Made by a program: the position numbers and the translations under genes
The notes under the pieces: generated by a model
The model's database searches: none
The model's input: only the letters and a program-made list of their open reading frames with translations
What the model was told of the DNA's origin: nothing
Source: Mactromeris polynyma
Taxonomy: Eukaryota; Mollusca; Bivalvia; Venerida; Mactridae
Length of the DNA stretch: 64,000 nucleotides
Assembly (NCBI GenBank): GCA_032209605.1
Contig: JASFXZ010000029.1
Span: 3,983,865-4,047,864 of the forward strand
Direction: 5' to 3'
Shown here: positions 1 through 13,100 of the stretch, piece by piece
Numbering within the stretch: the stretch's first letter is position 1
How the letters are laid out: every line of letters begins with the position of its first letter

Positions 1-1320
1 ACATGTAGGTGCCCAATATGACTTTTACAGTCCTCGGGAGCTTCTAACAATAATTAGCCAATCAGAATGCAGAATTAAGAAATTTGGACGTTCATGCATG
101 TATGAACGCCTCCGATTAGCCAATCAGAATGCAGGGTTTGCTGAATTTGGAATTATTACAAATTAAACTACAAAATGACTTGAGTTTGATTCAAATGTAC
201 AAAGAGCCAGAGCCAATTTCATTTCAGTAGTAAATGTTAACATTTTTGTTCGGTTAACTGGTTAAACGTTCAAAAGAATTTTCGGTTAGTCGGTTAACAA
301 AAGAACGCAATATTTCCATGTATAGTACAAATGCAGCGATCTAAACAAACAAGTATTTCAAAGGTATTATACCTGTTCAAATGTACACCAATTCAGAAAT
401 CTTACGACGGAAAACCCCATTATTACGATAAGGAATTTAGCCATATTTATTAACTTTGCTAATTTATGCAGAAACCAAAATAACTAACAAAAATGTCATA
501 ACAATTCTTGAAAATGCCATGTCTATTTATTTAAATTGTATTTGTATTTTGCAGTTAGAATTATAAAATGCCTGATGCAATCAATGATACTGTGGTGTGT
601 TGCATACTTCATTTTGTTTTCCTGCGTTGATGTAGTCAGTCTTAAAGAATGGTGTTTCATTAATATGAACACTCGTGTAATTTAATATTGTGTTTGCTAA
701 TTAATAGCTGTGTTACAAAGTTCGTGGTTGATCTCCTGCGAAGTAAGTTTGTATGCTCGTTTGAAATTCTTCTGTTCATACCGATATGTAATGGTCATAT
801 TGGGTTCATTAAATCAGCTAGGGATTCACGACAACTGTTCTGTTAAATGTAATTAACTGATGTAGATCATGTAGATGTATGACGTTTTAAGGATCAATAA
901 TCTAGCATCTTTCATTTCAGATACTCTTCGAAATCGTGTTTAAGAAAGGGTAGTGTTTTCAAAAGTAGTAAACTAAAATACATAATTCGTATTTCGTCGT
1001 TTTTGGCCTTGGGCTATCGTACCTATGCCACATTTCAGATGCTGTCCATTTGACCTTATTTCCCGAAGTCCGCAGTACACACTGCCATGCGCGGGGAGTT
1101 AGTAGTTCAGCACATGCCACTTTACATCACATTATAAAAACGCTGAACAGTGTTAACATCTATTAGAATTATTATTACGTCTAAATGCAATATTTTTTAG
1201 TTAATACGAATTATTATTTCGTTTAAACGTAATGTTATTTCGTAAATACGAAATACTATTTCGCAAAAACGAAATAATATCTCGTGAATCAGATGCGACT
1301 TACTTCTTTATCAACGTTTT
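1..1320. repeat. 1320-bp direct duplication, copy 1
   Basis: This block recurs at 2381-3700 (offset 2380). Reading both copies line by line I see one substitution (1302 a versus 3682 t). Similarity stops just after 1320, where the flanks differ. It contains TTAACC/GGTTAA-rich sequence near 245-300 and a cluster of small TTCGT/ACGAA palindromes near its 3' end. No convincing exon is visible. It is either a very recent local duplication or an assembly duplication. Confidence 0.9.
1145..1290. repeat. Cluster of short imperfect palindromes (TTCGT...ACGAA), first copy
   Basis: Several consecutive AT-rich hairpins share the core ATTTCGTAAATACGAAAT and variants of it. The same cluster is at 3525-3670 in the duplicated block. 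It could be the core of a hairpin-type MITE. No clean terminal repeats or target duplication could be defined. Confidence 0.6.
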
Positions 1321-1849
1321 AATTGATTCACTGCACACGTGGTGACAGGTAAAGATTGTAAGTCGATGTTGTAATTTCGCTATTTTTCCCGCATTTTTAA
1401 AGCCTTTTTTTTAAAAATCCAGAAAAGATGGGATATGCTCATCAATTTGCGTATTTTTACAATGTCTTACATCCCAGTGATTGTTTATTATGATTTATGA
1501 AGAAAGATATCCTTTTACATACTCATTTTACACACAACTCAAGAAATTGGTATTTTTTCAAATATCTGGCGGCCATCTTGGCGGCCATCTTGGATTTCTC
1601 AAAACGTACCATGATGTCACGTGTCTACCCATTTTTTTTGAAACTTCAAACATTCAGCTTTACATTGATATAAAACTTATCCGTGGACCATTTTTGCACA
1701 CGGGACGTCCTCAGGGACTGGACTAAACTATTTTAAAACTCATCTTAAATGTAGAACTGTATGCACCCATAGGACATGGATACCCACGCTATGGGCTTTA
1801 CAGTAGAGTGTAAATACTTTGTTTGTAAAAACCAAATAATGCTGAAGCA

Positions 1850-2380
1850 GTAATAATTGGAAAACCAATAAATGAGTGCAAAAAAGAGCCATAACTCCTA
1901 TAAAAATTGGCAGATTGTAACCAAAAGCAAACTAGACCTGTATTTTATCTTCCTATGCCTATGTGCCCAATGTGAGTTGAATCCATTCATCCTTGCAAGA
2001 GCTATTGATTGGAAACCATTCTTTAAGTAAAAAAGGGGCCATATCTCATCCAAAAATAGCAGATTGTAACTGGACCCTATGAAAAGGTGCCCAATATGAA
2101 TTAAATCAATCCTTCCTTTCAAGAGTTAGTGACCGGAAACCAACTTTTAAGTAAAAAAGGATAAAAACGAAAAAAAACTGCGGATTGTAGTGGAAAACAA
2201 ACTTGAACTGTATTTTTACGTATGTACGTATTATGTGCCCAATATAAATTGAATCCACCTATACTTTCAAAAGTTGATCGGAAACCATTTTTTAATGTCG
2301 AAAAAGGGCCATATCTCCTTAAAACTTTGGTGATTTGTAACCAATATAGAACTTAACATCTATTTTAATATCCTATACGT
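1850..2380. repeat. Degenerate tandem monomers of a dispersed 'gcccaat' repeat
   Basis: About four diverged monomers with a period of roughly 115-160 bp share the landmarks gtgcccaat, gaatcca, ggaaacca, gccatatctc and cagattgtaac. In reverse complement the same family occurs in intron 7 of the reductase copies (about 24795-24970, 38105-38290, 51605-51790), where attgggcacataggcatagg is the landmark. This is a dispersed repeat family; I see no coding content. Confidence 0.7.
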
Positions 2381-3700
2381 ACATGTAGGTGCCCAATATG
2401 ACTTTTACAGTCCTCGGGAGCTTCTAACAATAATTAGCCAATCAGAATGCAGAATTAAGAAATTTGGACGTTCATGCATGTATGAACGCCTCCGATTAGC
2501 CAATCAGAATGCAGGGTTTGCTGAATTTGGAATTATTACAAATTAAACTACAAAATGACTTGAGTTTGATTCAAATGTACAAAGAGCCAGAGCCAATTTC
2601 ATTTCAGTAGTAAATGTTAACATTTTTGTTCGGTTAACTGGTTAAACGTTCAAAAGAATTTTCGGTTAGTCGGTTAACAAAAGAACGCAATATTTCCATG
2701 TATAGTACAAATGCAGCGATCTAAACAAACAAGTATTTCAAAGGTATTATACCTGTTCAAATGTACACCAATTCAGAAATCTTACGACGGAAAACCCCAT
2801 TATTACGATAAGGAATTTAGCCATATTTATTAACTTTGCTAATTTATGCAGAAACCAAAATAACTAACAAAAATGTCATAACAATTCTTGAAAATGCCAT
2901 GTCTATTTATTTAAATTGTATTTGTATTTTGCAGTTAGAATTATAAAATGCCTGATGCAATCAATGATACTGTGGTGTGTTGCATACTTCATTTTGTTTT
3001 CCTGCGTTGATGTAGTCAGTCTTAAAGAATGGTGTTTCATTAATATGAACACTCGTGTAATTTAATATTGTGTTTGCTAATTAATAGCTGTGTTACAAAG
3101 TTCGTGGTTGATCTCCTGCGAAGTAAGTTTGTATGCTCGTTTGAAATTCTTCTGTTCATACCGATATGTAATGGTCATATTGGGTTCATTAAATCAGCTA
3201 GGGATTCACGACAACTGTTCTGTTAAATGTAATTAACTGATGTAGATCATGTAGATGTATGACGTTTTAAGGATCAATAATCTAGCATCTTTCATTTCAG
3301 ATACTCTTCGAAATCGTGTTTAAGAAAGGGTAGTGTTTTCAAAAGTAGTAAACTAAAATACATAATTCGTATTTCGTCGTTTTTGGCCTTGGGCTATCGT
3401 ACCTATGCCACATTTCAGATGCTGTCCATTTGACCTTATTTCCCGAAGTCCGCAGTACACACTGCCATGCGCGGGGAGTTAGTAGTTCAGCACATGCCAC
3501 TTTACATCACATTATAAAAACGCTGAACAGTGTTAACATCTATTAGAATTATTATTACGTCTAAATGCAATATTTTTTAGTTAATACGAATTATTATTTC
3601 GTTTAAACGTAATGTTATTTCGTAAATACGAAATACTATTTCGCAAAAACGAAATAATATCTCGTGAATCAGATGCGACTTTCTTCTTTATCAACGTTTT
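2381..3700. repeat. 1320-bp direct duplication, copy 2
   Basis: This is the second copy of 1-1320. After 3701 the sequence diverges into the 5' flank of the sulfotransferase gene, so the duplicated block ends about 400 bp upstream of that gene's start codon. The TTCGT/ACGAA palindrome cluster recurs at 3525-3670. Confidence 0.9.
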
Positions 3701-3703
3701 ACA

Positions 3704-4101
3704 CTTGAATAAGTCGTTTGTAATACAGTTGGAAGTTACCAATGTGTTCAGTTCACTCTTTAGTAACAAGTAGATTTTAAGTACTACTATACACCGTTTC
3801 ATTTAAGAGGGTTTATGAATTAACTCCCTTTGTTTTGGGTGCGTGTATTTGTAAATCGTTTGTTATCCTCAACTGACGTCATCAAGGCAAAGTGAGGTAA
3901 TCGATACTAAACGGTGCGGCGTTAAATGAAAGGGTGTATATATCAACCAATCGTTGTATGCCTCTCAAATTACAACGCTACTATCTGAGCGTACCGTCCG
4001 AAAATGTCAAATATGAAATTATACTGCGTTATACAGCAGCGTGTGAATGTAGTGTTAGTGATATCAAATCTCTGTGTGGGAGCGTAAACTTCTACTAAAG
4101 C
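3704..4101 (+). promoter_or_regulatory. Probable promoter/5'UTR of the sulfotransferase gene
   Basis: This is the 5' flank of the sulfotransferase start codon. A tatata stretch followed by ccaat lies near 3937-3952. The segment 4020-4085 (gcgttatacagcagcgtgtg onward) is shared with two intergenic sites at about 30660 and 44415. No transcription start can be fixed from sequence alone. Confidence 0.35.
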
Positions 4102-7100
4102 ATGCAACTGAGACAACATAAACTGTGTGTGTGTTTGACGTGCGTCGGGACTATGCTGATAGGTTGTTATGTAATATCAAACTTTCGATATACATTTAAT
4201 CAAGAGAACTTCACGCCGTTAAGTACCAATGGATCGGCGATTTTGGAAACCATTGATCGTTCTCAAGGCAATCAAAAAACGAAGCTGATTATTTTGAATA
4301 CTTATATGAGATCGGGTTCATCCTATCTAGGCCGCCTTATAGGACATCATCAGAATGCATTCTATTTTTATGAACCATTTCATAAAATGATTACATGGAA
4401 TTACGTAAAAGGGAATGAGCTATGTGAATACATCAAACCTACTTGTACAGAGAAGTAAGTTAGCTTTTATGTTGGGCTTTTTTGTTGCTGTTTTTGGGTG
4501 TATGTTTGTTGTGGTAAATATTCAGTAAAGATTCTGTAAAGCACAAAACGAAGTGTTTGCCACATATACTAAGTTTATTTAACGTTGTCAAGTAACGCTA
4601 TGATCTACAATAATGCTTACACAATGAATGAAGAGAACGTGATAACGAGATACAATTCGTTCATGAATTGGAGTCTGAATAAATATAATCAAGACTTATA
4701 AACGATACATATATTTCTGCAAAGTAACACTGGATAATAACTTAATCATAACCTAACTACTCACTTATTAGAGAAGATAAAGTGATTAATATCTGCACGC
4801 CATTTGAGACGCAAAATAATTATAGTACACATATTGCTTAATTTTGAATTAATTGACCTGGGGAAAACTCACTTAGCGTGAGGTACCAAAATAAACGCCA
4901 GATTTAAAGTATTAATTTGAATGTAATATCACAAATATGAGCTTTTTTAAAAATTGCTTCAATATAATTTAAAGTATTATAAGAAAAGTTAAGCGTGCAA
5001 AACACTAATAACTTAGAAATTGAATACTTAAAATATGAAATCAAAAGTCACATGTCCAACAATATCGCTTATCGCATCAACCAAAAATCGATATTTCCTG
5101 TCGTCTAATTTGCATTGATTAGATGGGGAACGCTACGTATTTATTATGGTTGTTTCTTTATTTTTTAACATTTAATGTTTCAAGCAGATTTGGATACCTC
5201 AATGTATCGTCTTTTCAATCGTATAAAAATATTGAAATTTTATAGATGTTTAGGCGCGGGAATTTAAAGTTTTCTTGAGCCATCCAGTTTCCTATTGAAA
5301 TCAGTGTGAACGGTGCGTATTTCCTGGACGTCCGACGTGTTTAAATCACGATTTTAACTTATCCTTAGGCGGTAATTCAAAGTTTCAAGCAGATTATGTT
5401 AGGACATTGTATGCTTGTTCCAACGGTGTCAATTGATGTAAAAATGGGGGAATTTAGAGATACATGAAGTTACGAAGATCAGCCAGTGATACCGATTTCG
5501 GTTAGTCTTTCTTGTGACAATTTTAATCTCCACATGTGGTCTCTTAAGATAGTATCTCAATCAAACTGTTCACTGGACCATGGTTTATGGTGGTAAAGTG
5601 TAAAACAGACAAATGGATATTGGTTTCTACATTAAAATTGGTTGAAAAGAGAAAGCTACGGGCCTGTATACATGCATACAATATATTGAATATATAATAT
5701 AATATACCAATACTAAGTCATCTAGATCTAAGATCTACTGTGTTCTGAAATATGAAGCTAGCATCCATGAAAACACAATAATAATCGTTCATGTAGGACT
5801 TTATATTCTAGTTTTATTGTTGATTTTTTCTACCGTTTACGTCGTTGACTATACTAATGTCTGGTACTGACATTTTAAGGATTGAATAGTATCATTTCAA
5901 ATACTGAGCAAAGCAATGATATGATAATAAATAACTAGTAATAATTAGGATGAGTCATAAACGATAAGTTTTGCAAACAAATCGAGCTTCGCCCTTTTAA
6001 GTTGAAGATACATGTACGATATTGAAGCGAATTGTATACTTTGAGTATTACGTGTGCATTATTAACGGCATGCTTTCTCTTTTGCAGAAAAAAACAATAT
6101 TAAACTTATAAAATGAATATCAATTTAATGCTTTTCAATTTATTTTATATAAGTTATACAGGTTATTTGTCTAAACAATTGCAACATCTGTACTACATTA
6201 TAAGTAGCATTAATATAATAATTTAAAACAATTAAATAATGTCAACACAAAAAATATATTTATTGTACATGCAAGGTGTCCTATAGATAGGTTTATTTGC
6301 GTCAATGAGGAAACTTTACCACCGTACTAATTGTGACTCGTTGGAAGAGCTTCAAACTGTTTGAGTAAAATAATTCATAAGAATATCCTGTCGTCCGATT
6401 CAAAATAAAGCAAATATTAAACAGTGTGTATTCGAAATATATTGCCTTAATTTCTTACATTTGAGATACACTTCCATTGAACAACATGTTTTCGATAAAT
6501 ATAAAAGATAAAAAATACAAACATTATGGTTCTAATTAACAATGTAATTACACTTAATTTTGATAATACTGTGTGTTAATAAGTGTTCTCATCACGTTGA
6601 TATCGTAATTGTAAGAATATCAGTTTCAAAATTAAACAACTGTTAGTACTGTGTCTATAATTATCAGATTGTTTGTTTAAATGTCAATCAACACATATTA
6701 ATCGACTACGTTATCTTTAAAACGTTATAAAATGAAAATGAAATAGTATAGAGTCAAACGGTTTTCATTTTTAAAGTCTTAATGTATGAGGCAACAGAAA
6801 TTGTGAAAACCTGAAAATCGAAAATTTTGTCATTAAGCCCCGTTTTCTTGGAGAACGACCCATATATATTGGTCCCAGGTTTCATCAACAAAATCGAACT
6901 CTAAATGTTTTTTCTTTTTAAACTATTCAAAACTAAAAAAAATGTAATATATCGGTAGAAATAGTATATATCAACATATATAAGTATGTTTTCATTCATT
7001 TATAATCATAAATCATGCATAAAGGGTATTTTTTCGCTTCGTCGCACTTCGTGACTTCGTGGCGGTTCGTCTCACCTCGTCGCACTTTTTAGTGGGACCG

Positions 7101-10100
7101 GATGAATTGTCACCACAGCAACAATGTTTTTTTTTTTTTTTAGGAGAGTCATATTGATTTATATTGTTAAGATGGGGACACTAGGCATAACTATGAATTA
7201 CTTCACGTAGGTCAGGAAGTATAGTTTGTTACTATAATAAAACAGGTTTTTTAAATGAATTAATGTTGTTAAAGCTCTCACCCCTTTGCTACACAAACAT
7301 TTTTTACCAAGAAAGGAACAGAACAGAACAGAACAGAACATATATTTTATTTAGACTTATACAAAGTACATCGTCTATATAGAACATTTCATATATATAC
7401 ATATATACAAAGTTTTCACGTGACTGCATAGAAAAATAGAAAATACATTACAGTTAACACTTATTCATTCACAGTCGAGGATGAACAACTGAATATAACT
7501 ACATCAGTTTATATTATTCAATACATTATTTCTTATAATTAAAGCTTTCTTGTAATATATTGCCAATTTGCATAACATATTTTTGTTTCTCAATTGTAAT
7601 AATTCCAAGAATTTAAACATATTTGGCCTAACGTAATAATATTGTTTAATAAACACTTTTCTCAAATCATGAAAACATGGACAGATTATAATAAAATGGT
7701 ACTCATCTTCAATATCTCCTGTATTACAACCAAGTATTTTACCAAGAAAGGATGAGTATTGAACTCCCAAATATTGTTGGTATGCGTTTAAGATATTCTA
7801 CCATAAAAATATGCAAACAAACTATAAAAAAAAACAATTTTGCTCATTTGGTCCCATGTTCTCAGTCACAGTGACATATGATGATGGTAAAATTAATTGC
7901 ATTCCATCGTCAAAAATACAAGATCATGGTTTTAAATGTCATAGACAAAATACGTAGTTGTATTGGTCAGTGTCATTATAATTGCTGTTGAAAAGAGAAT
8001 ACATTTGTAATGTAAGTTTGCGATGCTAGAAAGCTTAGTAGCTACCATTATACAGCCTAACTTGCCGAAACAAAGTTTTATGGTGCATAATTCAAATTTT
8101 CGAAAAAGGCTACAATAAGTATCACGAATGTATATTACATTCTGTTAAATCACAGTGGGTGGCTAATTAAGTCTCGAACGATAATGATCATGAGACGTTA
8201 AAGTACCGTATATATATAATTGGTTATAGCATGGCTCGATCAGATCTGGGGAATCTTGCGATGAGCCAGAAAGTTGGACATGTAAACAACAAACAGCTGT
8301 GAATACGAAAATCTTAACTACCAACAAAAAGCTGTGAATACGATAATATCTTAACTACGAACAAACAGCTGTGAATACGACATCTTAACTACCAACCAAA
8401 AGCTGTGAATACAACCATCTTAACTGCCAACAAACAGCTGTGAATACAAACATCTTAACAACCAACAAAAAGCTATGAATACGAACATCTTAACTACCAA
8501 CAAAAAGCTGTGAATACGAACATCTTAACTACCAACAAACAGCTGTGAATACAACATCTTAACTACCAACAAACAGCTGTGAATACGAACATCTTAACTA
8601 CCAACAAACAGCTGTGAATACGAACATCTTAACTACCAACAAACAGCTGTGAATACGAACATCTTAACTACCAACAAACAGCTGTGAATACAACATCTTA
8701 ACTACCAACAAACAGCTGTGAATACGAACATCTTAACTACCAACAAACAGCTGTGAATACAACATCTTAACTACCAACAAACAGCTGTGAATACGAACAT
8801 CTTAACTACCAACAAACAGCTGTGAATACGAACATCTTAACTACCAACAAACAGCTTGAATACTACATCTTAACTACCAACAAACATGTGTACATTCGCA
8901 ACAACATATCCGAAGTCAAACCTAACTTCTGGCTATACTTTTTCGAATAAACATCAGAACTAACAGCGTCTAGCTGTGTATTCGCTGCATCATGTGCGAA
9001 TAAACATTTGAACTTACAACTACTAGCTGTGTATTCGCCGAATCATATGCGAATAAACATCTGAACTCACAACTTATAGCTGTGTATTCATTCCATCATA
9101 TCCGAACTCGCATCTAACTTTTGGATATGTTTTATCGAATAAACGTCAGAACTAACAACTACTAGCTGTGTATTCGACGCATCATATGCGAATAAACATC
9201 TGAACTACCAACTTATAGCTGTGTATTCATTCCATCATATCCGAACTCACATCTAATTTCTGGATATGTGTTTTTCGAATAAACATTTGAACTAACAACT
9301 TCTAGCTGTGTATTCATGCCATACATCCGTACTCACATCTAACTTCTGGCAATATTTTTTTCGAATAAACATCTGAACTAACAACTACTAGCTGTGTATT
9401 CGCCGCATCATATGCGAATAAACATCTGAACTAACAACTAATAGCTGTGTATTCATTCCATCATATCCGAACTCACATCCAACTTCTGGCCATGTTTTTT
9501 TTCGAAAAAACATCTGAACTTAAAACTTCTAGCTGTGTATTCGCTAACTCATATGCGAATAAACACCTGAACTCACAACTAATAGCTATGTATTCGACGC
9601 ATCATATGCGAATAAACATCTGAACTAATAATAAATAGCTGTGTATTCATTCCATCATATCCGAACTCACATCTAACTTCTGGCTATGTTTTTTTCGATT
9701 AAACATTTGAACTAACCACTACTAGCTGTGTATTCGCCGAGTCATATGCGAATAAACATCTGAACTCACAACTAATAGCTGTGTTTTCGCTACATCATAT
9801 CCGAACTCACATCTAACTTCTGGCAATGTTTTTTTCGAATAAACATTTGAACTAACAACTACTAGCTGCGTATTCACTACCTCATGTGCGAATAACCATC
9901 TGAACTCACAACTAATAGCTGTGTATTTATTTCATCATATCCGAACTCACATCTAACTTCTGGCGATGTTTTTTCGAATTAACATCTGAACTTACAACTA
10001 CTAGCTGTGTATTCGCCACATTTTATGCGAATACACATCTGAACTCACATATTATAGCTGTATATTCATTCCATCATATCCGAACTCACATCTAACTGCT

Positions 10101-13100
10101 GGATATGGTTTCTCGAATAAACGTCTGAACTTACAACTACTAGCTGTGTATTCGACGCATCATATGCGAATAAACATCTGAACTAACAACTTATAGCTGC
10201 GTATTCATTCCATCAAATCCGAACTCACATCTAACTTCTGGCTATGTTTTTTCGAATAAACATTTGAACTAACAACTACTAGCTGTGTATTCGTTACATC
10301 ATATGTGAATAAACATCTGAACTCACAACTAATAGCTGTGTATTCATGCCATACATCCGAACTCACATCTAACTTCTGGCTATGTTTTTTTCGAATAAAC
10401 ATCTGAACTAACAACTACTAGCTGTGGATTCGCCGCATCATATGCGAATAAACATCTGAACTAACAACTAATAGCTGTGTATTCATTCCATCATATCCGA
10501 ACTCACATCTATCTTCTGGCTATGTTTTTTTCGATTAAACATTTGAACTAACCACTACTAGCTGTGTATTCGCCGCGTCATATGCGAATAAACATCTGAA
10601 CTCACAACTAATAGCTGTGTTTTTGCTTCATCATATCCGAACTCAAATCTAACTTCTGGCTATGTTTTTTCGAATGAACATCTGAATTAACAACTAACAA
10701 CTAACAGCCAACTTCACAGACCTAAACCTCTTACCCTTATGTTATTGGACAAGAAGATTTTGAAGTTTTCATTTTTAGAATATTTTTATGAGCTCCGATG
10801 ACCTACTTATACAACAGGCCAGAACCATTTATAAAACTTTGAAATAGGACCATCCAAGGATTATTCATGTGAAGTTTGGACAAAATCCCTTCAGTGGTAT
10901 AGGAGGAGATGTTATTTTAAGAAAATGTGGACTTTTGACTGACGACACACGACGATGGACGACGGACATGCAACGATGTTCTATCGCATCGTGTCATCGT
11001 ATCGTGCCATCACATTGTCTCATCGTGCTATCGCATCGCGCCATCGCATCGTGTCACCGTACCATCGCATCTTGTCATCGCCCAGTGCGCGAAGGGGCGA
11101 AACCACGATGACCCAAACGGAACACTGTAATGGAGTGGACACGATTTGTGACAGACAGACAAACCGAAAACAGAACGACAATGTCAATAGGAGGAGTGCG
11201 TACATGAAAGGAGATGTCAAGATCAATGACGTAGATATTTTATGACATGTTGAGGTATACCATAATAAAGTACCCTGTCATAACTTGAATATTCCTACTG
11301 CGGATAATGCATCCTCGCACAGTTTAAGAAACTGTGGTTGCAATGCATGAGTGAAGTTCGCCGCCATTTCATGTGATTGATTTAATGTTTCCCATCACAC
11401 TTGCAGTTGATAGGCGTCTTATGTTGCCATGCTCAATACGTATGCTGGCATTGTGGGTGGCTGCGTCCGGCAGTAAACCGCGCGTGCATGGCTTTTTTTC
11501 CTAACTTCGTTTTAAGTTAAAAATCCTCTTAAGACCACTTTATGACTATAGTTTAAGTGCAATTTAAGACCACTTCTCTGACACGGTCGTGAAATTGGTC
11601 TTGTGGCAGTCCTATGTCGTGGTATAAGATTTTAGACTTATAATTCTTTATGAAACGCACAGTTGACCTGTAAGTGTAATTATGACCTAGAAAAATGCGC
11701 TCTGCAAATCTCGATATCATGAACATTTGTGACAAGTTATTTCGATATTCTTCAAGGAGTTCAAGAGATATGGAGAGGACATGAAATACAGTCATTTGAC
11801 ATTTGACCTCAAAGTTTGACCATGACACTCTACTGAGCCGGCAGAAACGTTGACATTGAAACAAGATGGTTAAAACATGCGCTATACACATCATCTCAAT
11901 ATGGTGAACATTAGTGGCAAGTTATTTCAATATTCTTAAAGCGGTTTAAAAGCTATGAAGCGGACACGATTTGTGACAGACGGGCGAACAGACAGTTAGA
12001 CGACCGGTGCAAAAACAACATGTCTCACCCAATTATATGGGGGGACATAATGATTGAGTGAAGTACTTCGTGACTAAATATCCGACCTATCTGTAGAGGC
12101 CAACATGAATAAGACCTATATACATTCAGTTGAAGTCAAACACGATGTAATAATGTAATTGGAAATGACATGGGCTGCTTGTATATTGCTTTGTGTTTGT
12201 AAACAGCAAACAAGTACGTTTGATAAGTACTCAGTAATGTATTTCAATTTGAATAATTCGATCTATAAGATTTATTCATTATCATTGTTTATAAACACAT
12301 ACAGTTACATTCTTATTGTTTCAGTCCCTCGCTACGCAACATGAGTCTGGACGTTCTTGAAGATGTACTGACCTGTCGTTTAACATCACATACGGCTAAA
12401 TTCGATGGTATTCTCACAAATGAGAAATTTGGTGGTAAAAATGTTTCATTTAATTCTGTAATTGGGCCAATATTTAACTTTATTTTTAATACCCGAAAGT
12501 ACCCCCCCTAAACGGATATATACATTTATGTAGCGTCAAAAATATATTATCCGAATACTGCAAGGTAATCTACCCTTGAAACATTCCCGTGCAATGGACA
12601 ATTGCACTACCTAATGCACTTGGCGTTTCTATTATACACGCGATTCTAATTTGCAACCTTTACCAATCCAAATTCTACGATTGTTATAATATGTGTATTT
12701 TTCGAAAATATTCGTCTTTTGTTCTCCCGGAAGAAGATGGCATTGCGTTACCATTCGCGTAAAAAACTTTGTAAGTTCCTACAAAATTGTTAGATCAGAT
12801 CCCGCTGATTTACGACATATCCTCGCATTTTTCGTCACCATAAATCTGTCATCTAGATCGACCATATTTTCAACTGGATCGATGTTTAATCGGATAACTT
12901 TTGGTTGACGAGAACGGTGGCCATTTTTTAATTTAGTACAACCATCTTTGATTTTTGACCACTTGAGCCTAATTTTATACCCTAATGATGACAATACATT
13001 TTATTGCATATGTTACTAAATATAGAAACAATTTTGCTCTGTACATAAACGTTTATGGAAAACGTGAGGCCAATATCTATGATCATGTGATCTGGTATGC

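Noticed and set aside
8270..10705. CRISPR-like array
   Set aside because: Units are contiguous with no unique spacers, in a eukaryotic intron; it is a satellite.
10955..11245. Overlapping frames rich in HR and SS
   Set aside because: Products of the catcg simple repeat; no gene structure.
11553..11894. 113-residue minus-strand open frame
   Set aside because: It lies in a dispersed repeat whose relative is about 180 bp away; no recognisable protein family.
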